From contig BJKQ01000002.1 of NCBI GenBank assembly GCA_006538405.1, positions 2,294,001 through 2,358,000 of the forward strand: a stretch of DNA of 64,000 nucleotides, given 5' to 3'. Below are positions 1 through 11,365 of the stretch, piece after piece (within the stretch, counting starts at the first letter, position 1; the number at the start of each line of letters is the position of its first letter). The notes beneath the pieces were generated by a model. That model had not been told where the DNA came from. It saw nothing but the letters and a program-made list of their open reading frames with translations, and ran no database searches. Origin of the DNA: Hansfordia pulvinata. Lineage: Eukaryota; Ascomycota; Sordariomycetes; Xylariales. A program made the position numbers and the translations under genes.

Positions 1-1553
1 GTGCGGTCGAGTACGAGTCCTTACCTTTCGTACCTCTCCGTAGCAGCACGATGAATGGGGTAGCCCGGTACGAGTACTCGTGGTGGTGGGCGCCAGGCAG
101 TTGGACTAGGTCGACTTGGGCCTCTCCAGTCTTGGACTACAAACTGGACACCACAGTACTCGGTCGTGGGCGATACTTGTACTTGACAAGCGACGATCTT
201 TCACTTTTCAAGACTGGCATAGTTGCCCATCTCCACCGGCGACCCAGCTCAACGAGACCTGAGCGGGTTGCCATCAGAATTCGGACACCCGTCTCCTCCC
301 CGATCAGCGCGCCCCCGTTGGTTGGTTCTGCCCTGCTCCTCTCTCTTCTCTCTCTCTTCAGCCGGGCGCACCCAGCGACTACGGCACGTCAGGTACGAGT
401 ACATGGAGCATGGAAGCCGGATACCTTGAGAGCGATACACCAGCCCGCCCGCTGCCCGCCCGCCACGCCACTTCCCCTCCCGCTTATCTTATTGGTCGCT
501 GACTGGCCGTGCACGGCTGCCATGAGGCAAGATGGAGTTCACCCGCCCACCCACCCACTACCATCACCATTGAGCGGATGCCCTACGTAAGGCACCTTGC
601 CCACCCGCATGAAGATACGAGTACGTACAAGGGCCGATGGTTGCGCGCTACCGGTGACGAGGTATCCGGGCCAAGTCTCCTTCAACAGCTCTGCCGTACC
701 GTGCCTGCCAGCAGCTCTCATACGTTCCGCTGCTAGTCGCGCTTGCTGCACTACACACACTCCGCACTGATACTAGCCTCACGCCGCTGTCAGCCCGTGC
801 CAACCCTCCAGTTACTCGTACCGCGGCGGGCGCTCCTCCCCCCTTCCCTACCACCGCCTGCACCTACCCCTTCACGCTTTCGCTGCTGCTGCGCGGGTAC
901 TTGTATGCGTCTCCAGGGCCCTGCCTCTCCTCTGCTCTATGATATGTACCTACGTGTGTACTTGTACTGCTCTACTCCCCTACCTCGGCCGTCATCAGCC
1001 AGGAATACCAGAGCGCTGATCACTCTGCGCTCCGTCGTCACTGTACTTCTGGGATTGGTCCCACCCGTCCCGCCGTGCTAGAAAGCGGTTAAGCTTCAGA
1101 CGGTTCGACTGGCTTCAAGTACCGGCCGGCGGCGCACCTTGTACCTTGGTGCCCAGTATAGGGGGTCCCTTGTCGCATACCCTCTGCCAGTTCTGCCAAA
1201 CACACTTAAGGGTCGCTGATCCCGCCTCCACGATTTGTGACGGGCATTCACGTCTCTTGAGTTAGATCTTGAAAGAGGTCTCCGTCCCGACAGGGTGACA
1301 CAAGAAACGTCCCTCGGGATCTCGCATTGATCAGCAAGCTTCTTCAACTTTTTTGTCTTCCCTCCGCGCTCACCTACCCCGGACGACTTATACATACCAC
1401 ACATACGCACTGCGCACTCGCACACTGCCGGCCCATACCAGGAAACACGAAAACATCAACCATCACCACCATATTCTGCTGCTCCTCGAAGAAGTTGGGT
1501 AAAGTCTCGTCCCCAACTTCCCAACACCTCCCGCACCACCCTGCCCGTCAAAG
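1..1553. promoter_or_regulatory. Upstream region and 5' leader of the FlbC-like gene
   Basis: No supported gene lies here. The copies of TACGAGTA/TACTCGTA at 69, 394, 616 and 813 belong to the window-wide word described in the findings. From about 1345 to 1550 the sequence becomes pyrimidine-rich (CT tracts, a TATA-like TTATACATA near 1387, then CA/AC-rich leader). This is the usual look of a fungal core promoter and 5' untranslated leader, so transcription of the gene at 1554 probably starts in the 1380-1450 interval. That start is inferred, not seen. Confidence 0.5.
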
Positions 1554-2823
1554 ATGACATTGACGCTCGACCATCAACAATCGCGACTTGGGGGCGGCCT
1601 GAACTTCGACCACATGTCTTCCTACTCGAACGCTCCGCATTTCACCAATCCTTGGGCCTCGGGCTCTTCAGGCCAGCATGCCGGCCAGGGCATGTACTCC
1701 CAAGGACTGAGCGCAAACCTGAGCGCTCTCGACTCGACAAAGCAGCACGCCGCCCCGAGACCCAGCAACCACGGCAGTGTCTCCATGCCCCCCTACAGTG
1801 GCATACCCGTCTCCGCCGCTCCCTCCTCAGCAGGTAATGCCCACCCAGCCGCCATTCTACCTGCCCAAACTCGCGGAATGCTGACCTTTTGCCCAGAACT
1901 CCTGAGTCTGAACCGGATGCAAACCACCTCGGCCCCTTACGGAGAGCCCTCGTACGCGACAGCGACCTCTGCCTCCCCCGTGCACGCCACATACGCCGCG
2001 TCACCCAGCCCCTACGATGGCATTTCTGGCTATGCCCCTGCGCCCATGCGCTCTACGTTCATCCCCCCGGAGACCGACAGCCGAAGGTACACGCAGCCGA
2101 TCCCAATGGTCGAACCGGAGCCAGGCGACCAACTACCACCACTCACGGAGCCCATTGTTGACATGAATCGCAGAGGTCTGCAACATGACGACCGACGAAG
2201 CTTCGCCGACGCGCTCGATGCCGGTCAGGGCATGCTGGCCATGAGCCAGGAGACTCCTCGTGCCCACTATCCCCCCAACCAGAGAAGCAGGGGATCGACC
2301 GATTCTTACGGCTTTCCTTCGACCCACTCTACGAGTTCGTCCATCTCCTCGGCGAGTAATTACGGAGGTGGTTACTATGCCGGGTCCATAGACTCGTCTG
2401 TCAGCGACTACTCCACTGCAGGCTCCGACATTGAGTCTGTCACCTCCCGTACGTTACCTCGGCCCAACCTCATGACGCAGCCCCCGCCGGCGCCGCAGTC
2501 CATGATGGGCCAGTTCAGCTCCAAGGTTTCATCCAGCACGCAAAAGAAGCACAAGTGCAAGGTCTGTGACAAGCGGTTCACTCGGCCCAGCTCGCTGCAG
2601 ACGCACATGTACAGCCACACGGGCGAGAAACGTAAGTTAGCAGTGTACATCCGCTTGGGGCGCTGCGCGCTAACATTGATCACCAGCTTTCTGTTGTGAG
2701 GTCGAGGGCTGTGGGCGTCATTTCTCCGTCGTCTCCAACCTGCGCCGACACCGCAAGGTGCACAAGAACGACTCCAAGTCCGATGCTGGGTCCGAAGACC
2801 ACCACGACGATCAGTCAGACTAA
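1554..2823 (+). CDS. flbC: C2H2 zinc-finger transcription factor, FlbC-like
   Basis: Predicted nuclear DNA-binding regulator of about 383 residues. Three exons are inferred: 1554-1833, 1897-2631 and 2687-2823. Intron 2 (2632-2686, GTAAGT, branch CTAAC) joins GAGAAAC to CTTTC and restores the finger linker HTGEKPF. Without it the protein would stop in the linker. Intron 1 (1834-1896, GTAATG, branch CTGAC, TTTTGCCCAG) is 63 nt and free of stops, so its splicing is likely but not forced. The N-terminal 300 residues are Ser/Pro/Tyr-rich and probably disordered. Two C2H2 fingers lie at the C-terminus, the first with the segment CKVCDKRFTRPSSLQTH and the second CEVEGCGRHFSVVSNLRRH. The tail is acidic. 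Finger sequence, C-terminal placement and length fit the FlbC conidiation factors of Aspergillus and Neurospora. The family is firm; the orthology is from memory and moderate. The ATG follows CAAAG and is the first in frame. Confidence 0.82.
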
Positions 2824-4555
2824 ATGTACCATTATTTTACGACACATCTTTACGCGGCACTTTTACGACCTAGATTCTTTTTTTTAACGACCACCCTCGG
2901 GCGAAGAAACTTTTTTTTTGGTTGCAAGGTCCGTCCTTTCGGCTGGAATCGACGAAGAAGCGTGATATCATTGCCTCAAGAGTTGGGCAGGGCAATAAAA
3001 ATCGCGCTTGGTGATTTTTGTGGAAGTGACGCATCGAAACCTTCCCGATACCCTTCACATACATTTCTCGCAGAAGCGGCATTTCCACAGCCCGTGTCTT
3101 CTCTCGTCTTTTACGTTTGGCATCGGCCTGATAAGACGGAATTTCCAAGAATCCCTTGGCACAAATGGGCTTGCAGGTGGGGCGTACCGGTCAATTTTTT
3201 ATCTTCGGGGGGCCGTTGGGGAATTTCGCCTTACTTTCAGTCTACATCTTCCGCGACGATCCTGGGATTTATTTTCATCTTTTTTCTTTTTCACATGGAG
3301 GAACTCTCCAAGAGGCGTTTAGGATGCGAGGCATTTGGGGGGATTGGACGTCGAACTTGGCAGCCGCTCGCTTTGGATGGGCGCAACGCTGCGAGAACGA
3401 GCAGCTTCGGATCGCACAATGTAGAGTGCCAGAGACACCATGTGTACTATTATCCGCTATTCACATATACCCCCTTGAGAAGGCGGAGTACCACGTTTTA
3501 CTCTACGTGGTGAAGCTCACATTCGCTGCCGTCAGTGTATTTTAATCAGGGCCATCGCGCGATTGAGCGAGGTCTCTTTCATCACCATCATCATCAATAA
3601 TGAACAAAAAGCACTTGGGTGCATTTTCCGGTCTTGGTCCATTTTCGACGTCACGCGAGGCACTCACTGGGAAACATGGATGTACTCTCTCTCATTTGCG
3701 GGACCAGTCGCCGGGCACGTACCACCCACGCAAGGAGGCGGGCCAACGGAAAGGGAGCCCTGGCCAAGAAGACGTGCCCCAGGCTGAGCAGCGGCGCGGT
3801 CTCGCAGGCCGCGATGCGCCAGATCGTCATCGTCCCCACACGAGCCAAAGCGGGGCCGGCTCCAACCTGAGCACACCAATCCACTACCATCCTCTTCGAC
3901 ATGGCCGGTCGCGGTGGGCGGCCGATACTGGACAGTGCTTTCCGCCCGCGCGGGATACTCCTGCCTGCGAGTTGCAGACTCGGCGGCCGATGCGCTGCAG
4001 GGCGCCCACCCCGAAGGCCATGTGCGCGTGCTTGAGGCCAGGTTCAGGCATGCTGCAAGATTCACTCCCCAGATATGACACTTGACGAGACGACCGCCCG
4101 GCCGGAGCCACAAACCGTCCATGAGCCCAGTGGTGGAAAGCAAGCGCCCAAGCCGGATCTGCAAAGGGTCTGCGACCTACGGGTCCAACACGAAGCCGGG
4201 TCGAACAGAAGAGACTGGACGCTGGCTGGCTGGCTGCTTGGTTGGCAAGCGTGCGTGCGTGGACATGCACTAGACGATGGTCGCACATGCTGCGTCATCC
4301 CCACCCCCTCCTGAGGCTCGAAGTCGTGGACGGAACGAGACAAGACGAGACAGATGGACAGACAGCCCTGCGTGCTTTGCTTTGGGTAGCATGGCGAGCG
4401 AGCCAGTCAGCCATGTCAACCCAAGTCAGGCTGTCCACGCCAAAGGACCCTTGCACCCTTGTGTGCTTACTTTGCTTTTCGTTGTTGTTTATGCCTTCTT
4501 CCTCTGCCATTCCTCCTCCGAGAATCGTTTCAGTGCGACTTTCGTCATCTTCGAG

Positions 4556-5262
4556 TACTCGTAGCTCCTGGCAGGTTGCGCCCGCTGGTTTCTGCTGCCT
4601 CCGCCAGGCTCCCCACACCTGGCCATCAACAATAACCCTGTCCCTGGGCTATGGCACTCGAGCCATGTGTCTTGATACGAGTAGGCATGAGGAGCAGGGT
4701 GAGTAGGTTTGGAACATGACAACCCTGTGCCCAGGGCTCCGCAGAGGTCTCTGAGCGGAGGCCAACCTCTGCAGAGGCAGAGGGAGGAGCCGGCCCCAGG
4801 CTTGAAGATGCACGATTACGCAGCTGGTGGCAGGGGAGGTGAGTAGCAGCAGCTGCTGCTGGGGCTGCGGCGCATCCCCAGAGAGCCTAGGGCTCCTCTG
4901 TACCCATACGCGTACGAGTACCTAACTCGTATCGTATGGCCTCGTGGACCAGGGCTCCTTCCCTCTCCGCGAGGCACCTACCACGACCTACCTACTTATT
5001 ACTGGTCGACAGCAGCGCACAAGCTTGAACAGACTGGCGCCTGCTGAAGGTACGAGTAGGTATGTCTGGAAGTGCTCATGTAATCGTATTGGTAGACCGC
5101 TCCGGGTCGGAAATTTGGGGGCCGCGCTTGCGTTGACCAGCACCCGCATACCTACAACTGTACGAGTACCGTACCTCAAGGCTCGCCGTTAGGTCCTCAG
5201 ATTGGTGATCATGTATGTACACGGAGTAGGCAAGATCATCCATTGGGAATCGGATACTCGTA
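4556..5262. repeat. Cluster of six TACGAGTA/TACTCGTA words
   Basis: Copies start at 4556 (TACTCGTA), 4676, 4913, 5051, 5161 (TACGAGTA) and 5255 (TACTCGTA), in both orientations, within 0.7 kb. About 0.02 copies would be expected by chance. The spacing is irregular (120, 237, 138, 110 and 94 nt), so this is a dispersed word and not a tandem satellite. Confidence 0.85.
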
Positions 5263-5643
5263 CATGTCTGCCCCGTGGAGGTACGTACTGACATCCCCGC
5301 GTCGTCCTGAGTAGCTAGGTACGCACGTACGGTACTCTCAGTTGGGTTGCAGAATGCTGGCGGCGGGCGCTTGCCAAAAGTCGCAGAGATCGGCTCCGAT
5401 GCCACTGCAGCACGCGCCGCGAAGTGTGAGCAGTGCCTACCGCATTTGCCCGTACCTGACGGCCAGTCCAGGTCATGAAAAATCGACTGGAGTACCTCGA
5501 TTTTGGCCTATGCCTTCCGCATATGCTGATATACTGCTTACAAGACCATGCGGTCGGGTAGATACCACTCAAGCACATGTCTATCTGGCATCTGCTGGTT
5601 TTCAAGGTGAGACGGGAAGCACCCGTCAACGTTAGGTTAGATA

Positions 5644-5710
5644 CTTACCTACATGTAGGTAGGTACTTGGGAAGCAGGAGGCAGTCACGTAGGTACCTAC
5701 ATGTAGATAC
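5644..5710. repeat. TAGGTA/TACCTA palindromic patch
   Basis: Two imperfect copies of a word built from CCTACATGTAG and GTAGGTA lie 40 nt apart. Both contain the self-complementary core ACATGT flanked by CCTA/TAGG or CCTA/TAGA. The same word recurs at 29441-29462. These GGTA/TACC-rich palindromes form a second dispersed intergenic word family in the window. Confidence 0.6.
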
Positions 5711-5789
5711 TCTGATATTCTGGGGCACAGGTGTTTGACAGCCTCACCCACAGCAGCCAGCCAATGTGCACACCCATCACCATCGCGGC

Positions 5790-5813
5790 GACGACGACGA
5801 CGACGACGACGAC
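5790..5813 (+). repeat. (GAC)8 microsatellite
   Basis: Eight uninterrupted GAC units in non-coding DNA. Confidence 0.95.
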
Positions 5814-7485
5814 AACCACCGCGGCCAGCTCATGATTGAGTACTTAGCAATTCATTCTATCCAGCACCAACCTAGTGCGCCCAGCCCTCGTTGTGCGTAC
5901 CGGCCTCGGCGAAAGGTCTGAGGCCCTTCGTGTCCTTCAACGCTCACCAACCGCCGAGGCCCTTTCCTCGCCCCTCACAGCCGGGCCAATCGTCGATTAT
6001 CCGTCGCGGCCTTCGAATACAGGAGCACAACAGGGTCCTGCTGCTTGCTACCTTGTCTCTCCACAGATGAGCACAACGTTGCCGCAATCTGCCATGGTTT
6101 TTGTTGACGAACGGCGGTTCAAGGTGTCTTCCTGCCGAGCCTGACAAAACCCTGCAACTACGTCTTCCGCGGCTGCCCACGCACGATTTTCCCATTTCCG
6201 ATACGCACAAGACCAGGTGCCGCTTCAATCTCGACTCTCGATGTCTTGCCTTGTTCTTGCCTTGCCACGTTCGTCTATGACCGCGGCGAAAGGAAGACGA
6301 CGGTGGAGCACGGTCCAACCCCTTGCGGTGGAGAAGTCCAGCACATGCTGCCGTCAATGGCGAGCATCTGGGGGCGAATCCATCTGCGAGATGACCTCCT
6401 TCCATCTATGGGTCCTTGGCACGCCGCGGCACAGATGGAAACGGTTAAACACGAGGAAAGACGAGAGAAAAGAGAATCATGCCTGGTCTTCTAAGAAGAA
6501 AGGCTGCTGCTACTGCTGCAACAAGGACAGGATCTTTACTTTTCCACGCGCCTCGCCAATACCTGGGAGTCACTTGAGTAACCAGCCTTCGTCCACGTTG
6601 GATCACCTGCGGCGGACCGCTGCTCAGGGGCTTTGCGCGTGGGCGCCTCTCTGCTCCGCTTAAGCGCGGTTGATCATGCTGGCCCCTCCCTTTCCCAGCC
6701 ATGGTGGCGGTACGGAGTAGTGGTTCGCCAAAGCGTGCAGATCATGACCGCAATAGGTGACGCTGTCCACATTCTCCAGACTCACTTGATCAGACCTTAC
6801 TGCTTCTTTTCCCGCAGCCTCCACAACTGCGAATCCCAGTTATCCGTGAAGGTCCCGCCACCAGCTGGCACTTCGCCTGACCGACTTGGCAGCAACTTGG
6901 CAGCGGGTCTCATGAATCCTGAGTACTCTGACCTGACAGGTTGCAGCTTGCGCCTGCAGCGCAGATTCTTTGGCCAATGCCGAGAATACTGCGAAGCTTT
7001 CCTCCGACTTTTGCCATTGACCTACGAATACGCAGTACAACGACTCAATGAAGAGTGACCTAGGTTCCCAGTACGGCAATGGGCAGCAGCGCTTCTGCCC
7101 CGGTGGCCAACGTCCTGCCTCTGCCCAGTTCGAAAGGCCCCGGTCCGCATGTGTGCGGCGCGTCTAATGGGGACCATAGCGGCAACACGGGCACGATCAA
7201 TCAAGCCACACCTGGCGCAAGGGTGGTGTGGTGGTCTTGGTTGACATTGCGATCTCAAGGAGTGCCGGCCCTGTGCCTGCTCCAATTGCTACTCGTCTCA
7301 ACATGGCAGCCTCACAAAAGGAGGGGCAAATCTGCTGACCTAACTCGCATAACCCAATTGAGGAATCGCAGCCGGCGCCGTTAGTCTGACCCTCGTGTCA
7401 GGGCCATAAGTTGATACTAGTATCCGTGCCCCAGGAGGAGCCGCCTCGAATTCTGCTCGGACACGCGGAGACTGGCCCCCGGAAC

Positions 7486-9402
7486 TACTCGTACCCGTTT
7501 GAACTTGCAATCTAATAAGATTCAGCTTTTAGCAATCGAGGAGACGCCGGCGACCTGGAAGCAAATTCACGGGCTGTTGGTAACTGAAGGCAGGGCGACG
7601 GAAGAGAGGGAATTCCAAGGGCACGACGACGGCGGGCTACCAATCAGAGGCTTTGCCGACCGATGCTGCCCAGCTGCTGATCCGGTCTTTACCGAGTTGT
7701 CTTGTCACAGATTTGGGGGTCCGTGTGACACGGTGACATGTTTGAGTTTTGCGACTCCTTCATCGCATCCTGCCGCGAGGTCACAGGGAAGCCGTACCGA
7801 GTCACGCCGACTAGCAGTACTCGTATGCTCCTTTCAACACAGGGGGGTGGGGGCAAAGCAGCAATAAGTGTAGGTGAAAATCTGAAGAAGAACACTGACC
7901 GCATCTGCAGCGTAGCGCGGGTGGGAGACGGGATGGAAGTCGGTTGCGCCATCTGGTCCATACCTACCCACGCGGAGAAGAAGAGTCATGCGTCGTGCAC
8001 CAAGCAGAACCACGGATGCCACACTAGGCCGCCACGCCGGTCGAGCTAAGGGGTTTTCCCCGACGTCGACGGCGATGCTAATGCGTGACTGTACGATTGT
8101 GGCGGCGCTAGAAGCAGCCCAAAAAGGGCCTGCCGGAGCAGATGAGGGGAGATGCACTTCGCTCCGGGTTAGGATGAAAGCTCGGTACGAGTACAGGACT
8201 GGACAACGTGCCAGGACACGCGCGGGCCTCTTCGACCAGGACTGGCGCCCATTGGGGTTTTTTTTTTTGTGAATATTGGGTACGGCCAGCACGGCTTGAC
8301 ACGGATGGAAGACATCCTCGTCAGGCCGCTTCTACGGAACCAGCCAGCCTGCAGCCCCGGCGACCCCGACACGGCCTCATAGGCCAGCGAGGTCTGGCTT
8401 TGGCCTCCTGTGACGTCGCTCGCAGCAGAAAACTGGCCTCGTGCAAGTGCGCACTTGGTAGGGGTCCTGGACCTTGTCTTGGCTCAGAGAAAGGGCGATT
8501 GGTTGTGTGGCACCGGTTGCACGATTGGACGAGCCGCGCCGAGCCATGGCTTCGACCGTCAATTAATGTGTATCCGTCCGCGGACATACTCGTACGTACC
8601 TTGGCTTGGCTGATGCTTATCTTGTATCCGTAGGTGCTCACTCCTCAGTTCAGGGACAGGCATACGAGTGTGTGGATAACTACGCACTGCTGATCTTCAG
8701 GGTCCAGCCCTATCGAGCAGCAGAATCTGGATGCAACGATGCAGTCAGACAAGCCTGGGGAAGAGAGCTCGGAGAGGATCACCCGCTCGCCTGGCCTGAG
8801 CCAGACAGTGCCACGCCCACCACTCAGCACAGCGGTCAGGTCGCGGTGTTTACGAGTAGCAGCAGTCTAGAGACACCGAGTGCTATCGAGCATCCTGGCG
8901 GGCGTTGGAGAGGCGTTTCCGCCCCCCCCCCCCCGGTCTGTCCGTCCGCCCACCCGTGCGCGCATGCGCGGGCGCACGCTGCCAAGGAAAGACACCAGAC
9001 ATGACGTGTGGGCGGCTTTTCGTCGATGAGAGAGATGCCCGCCAGTCTGCCCTCTGCAGGGGCAGCTTGGGAGCGGTGATGCCATTCGGCATTGTACAGC
9101 GCAGCTCTCTCTGCGATTGTGGGTCGTCATGACCACCTCTGTTCTCCTCCGCTCTGGCAACTTGGTGGCGATATGAACAGACCGCCCTGGATGGCGACGA
9201 GGAGCAGGCCAGTTCTCTCCAGAGCAGTGTGCCGCTGACCGGGGGCGATGAGTAATGGTGGAAAAATCCAACGCCTGCTACACATGTCTTCCGTCGTCTC
9301 AGCGGATCAGTCTTGGGTGTCGTGAATGAGCAGCAGCATGCAGCCCAAGGCACGCAGGAACACGAGCAACACGGGGTAGTCTGTGCGAGACACCGTCTCG
9401 GC

Positions 9403-9442
<40 letters not shown>

Positions 9443-9953
9443 ACACGCTCGTATGAATGTCGAAGAGGAAGAGGCCAACTTCATTTGCAACGGCGTGTCT
9501 CTACTGGCGCGGCCTGCTGAGTGCGTGCCCCGATTTTCTCGACGCCCTGACGGGCTGTGGAGAAGAGCCGCCAAGCAATAAGCAGAGAGGTTACGCGTCC
9601 TCGACTGAACGAGTATAGTCGCTTTCTGGGTGCAATGGGCCCCTCGACCGGTGTCGATACGCGTACTTTTTTGTTTTCTGATACTCGTGCTATGAGCACT
9701 CCGTCCGACTGGGTACCTTATCCATCTGTCAGCTGATGGATTCCTAGCGATTGCACCTGGCTGTCGGCTGCTCTTCACTACTACGAGTACTCTCCATGGT
9801 CGATACCGTTGCTTCGTTCGAGTTGCCAGGCACAAGGACCAGCTTCAGCCTCGCCTTTGCTCCCACATAACCACAAGCACGACGAGAAAGAAGACTTGGA
9901 GGAATCGAATTCCTTAGAGATTCATTTACATATGCTCTGTATAGGTACGAGTA
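7486..9953. repeat. Cluster of seven TACGAGTA/TACTCGTA words
   Basis: Copies start at 7486, 7818, 8186, 8587, 8851, 9782 and 9946, in mixed orientation, inside the gene-poor block. Confidence 0.85.
9404..9435 (+). repeat. (AC)16 microsatellite
   Basis: Sixteen AC units, followed by an interrupted GCACAC tail. Confidence 0.95.
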
Positions 9954-10198
9954 GGTGCCACGACGGCATTCGCAAGGCTATTGGCGTCCTTTACACTCGC
10001 AGCAAAACCAGAGACACTGACCACTCTCATCTGCCACTAGTCTGGCTCGTCTCACGTCGAAACCGACACTTCTCATTACTACAAATACCTAACCTACAGG
10101 GTACTGGGGAGGTACCACCGGGGACGGTCAACATCAACGTCACTGACGCCACAGTCCAGGTTATGAAACAACCCCTGCACGGCACTGCACGGCGGAAG

Positions 10199-10225
10199 CA
10201 GCAGCAGCAGCAGCAGCAGCAGCAG
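10199..10225 (+). repeat. (CAG)9 microsatellite
   Basis: Nine uninterrupted CAG units. There is no supported coding frame around them, so this is not called as a poly-Gln tract. Confidence 0.95.
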
Positions 10226-10566
10226 TCACCAAAGAGACAATGGCAGTCAAGGCTGTCTTGTCTCTCGACCAGCCTTGCGTTGCAGCTGCCTGCGTGGAAA
10301 TGACCGCGGACGAGAGTGTGCGGACAAAGGGTCACTGCTCCCTGCAGCGGCAGCGCGGAAAGAGCGAATGATGGAGCAGGCGAGGGGGAGTCGCAAAATG
10401 AATATGACGACACATGCTGACACTCCCAGGCGCTTCATCTCCCGTTGCGACCCCCGTGTCGAGTCTCTCCCCGGTACGTGGCAAGCTGCCCAAACCTGGG
10501 GTGTAGGTATGTACCGGACACGGGTTGGGCAACCCGGGTACCCCGTAGTCTGTTGTGCGTGGCGGT

Positions 10567-10590
10567 GGCGGCGGCGGCGGCGGCGGCGGC
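10567..10590 (+). repeat. (GGC)8 followed by GTC units
   Basis: Eight GGC units followed directly by three GTC units, in a GC-rich non-coding stretch. Confidence 0.9.
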
Positions 10591-11365
10591 GTCGTCGTCG
10601 TTAGCCAGTGGTGGCACGAGTGCGTGTAGTAGACCGGGCTGCCACCACGGCGTACACGGCCACTGGCTGACGGACGTATGCCAAGCAAGAGGCTTGGTGC
10701 AAGTACCGAGATGGGCTTTGTGAGCCGGGGCCGCGCTAAGAAGGCGGTTAAGAGCGCGGAGGGGTGTCATCTGGAGAAAATGGCGCTAATGATGCACGGT
10801 GACGGCATATGTTGCGAGCAGGTGGCCCCCGAAGCGGAGCCCGAATCGGGAGGTGGTCTTAGCGCAGGGGGGCGTCTGCTCCTGCCGCTGCTCGGGGTCC
10901 CTCCCGGTCATCAGCGTTGGAAGAGTAAAACCCACCTTCTCGTGCCCCCCATGCCAACGGGCCCCAGTGCCTCCTTCCAGCTCCAGCTGCTGAAGGGAGC
11001 CGAAGGTCGGGTGGATGGTAGGCACGAGCTGCCCCGCCCTGCCCCCCTTGCCCGGGGGCGGCAGCCGCGGGTCCTCGCCCTGCCTTAGGTACTCCGAGTG
11101 TCCACGAGTACTCCGTAGGCGCGACCTCGTTCTCAGATACCCGACCTTACTGAGTACGCGTTGGATACCCGCATTTCAGGTTCAGTAATGAGGGCATCTG
11201 CTAATCGGTGAGAGTGCGATGGGTGCCTGGCTTCTCATAGGGCCGGTAGGGCAAGCATCGGGCGCAGGTGCTCCGTTTATACAGAATTGAGTATCATCCC
11301 CGCGTGGTTCGGTTTCCACGGACTTTGCTGCGCCTGCGGGGAATACCGAGCGCGTTTTGAGATTG

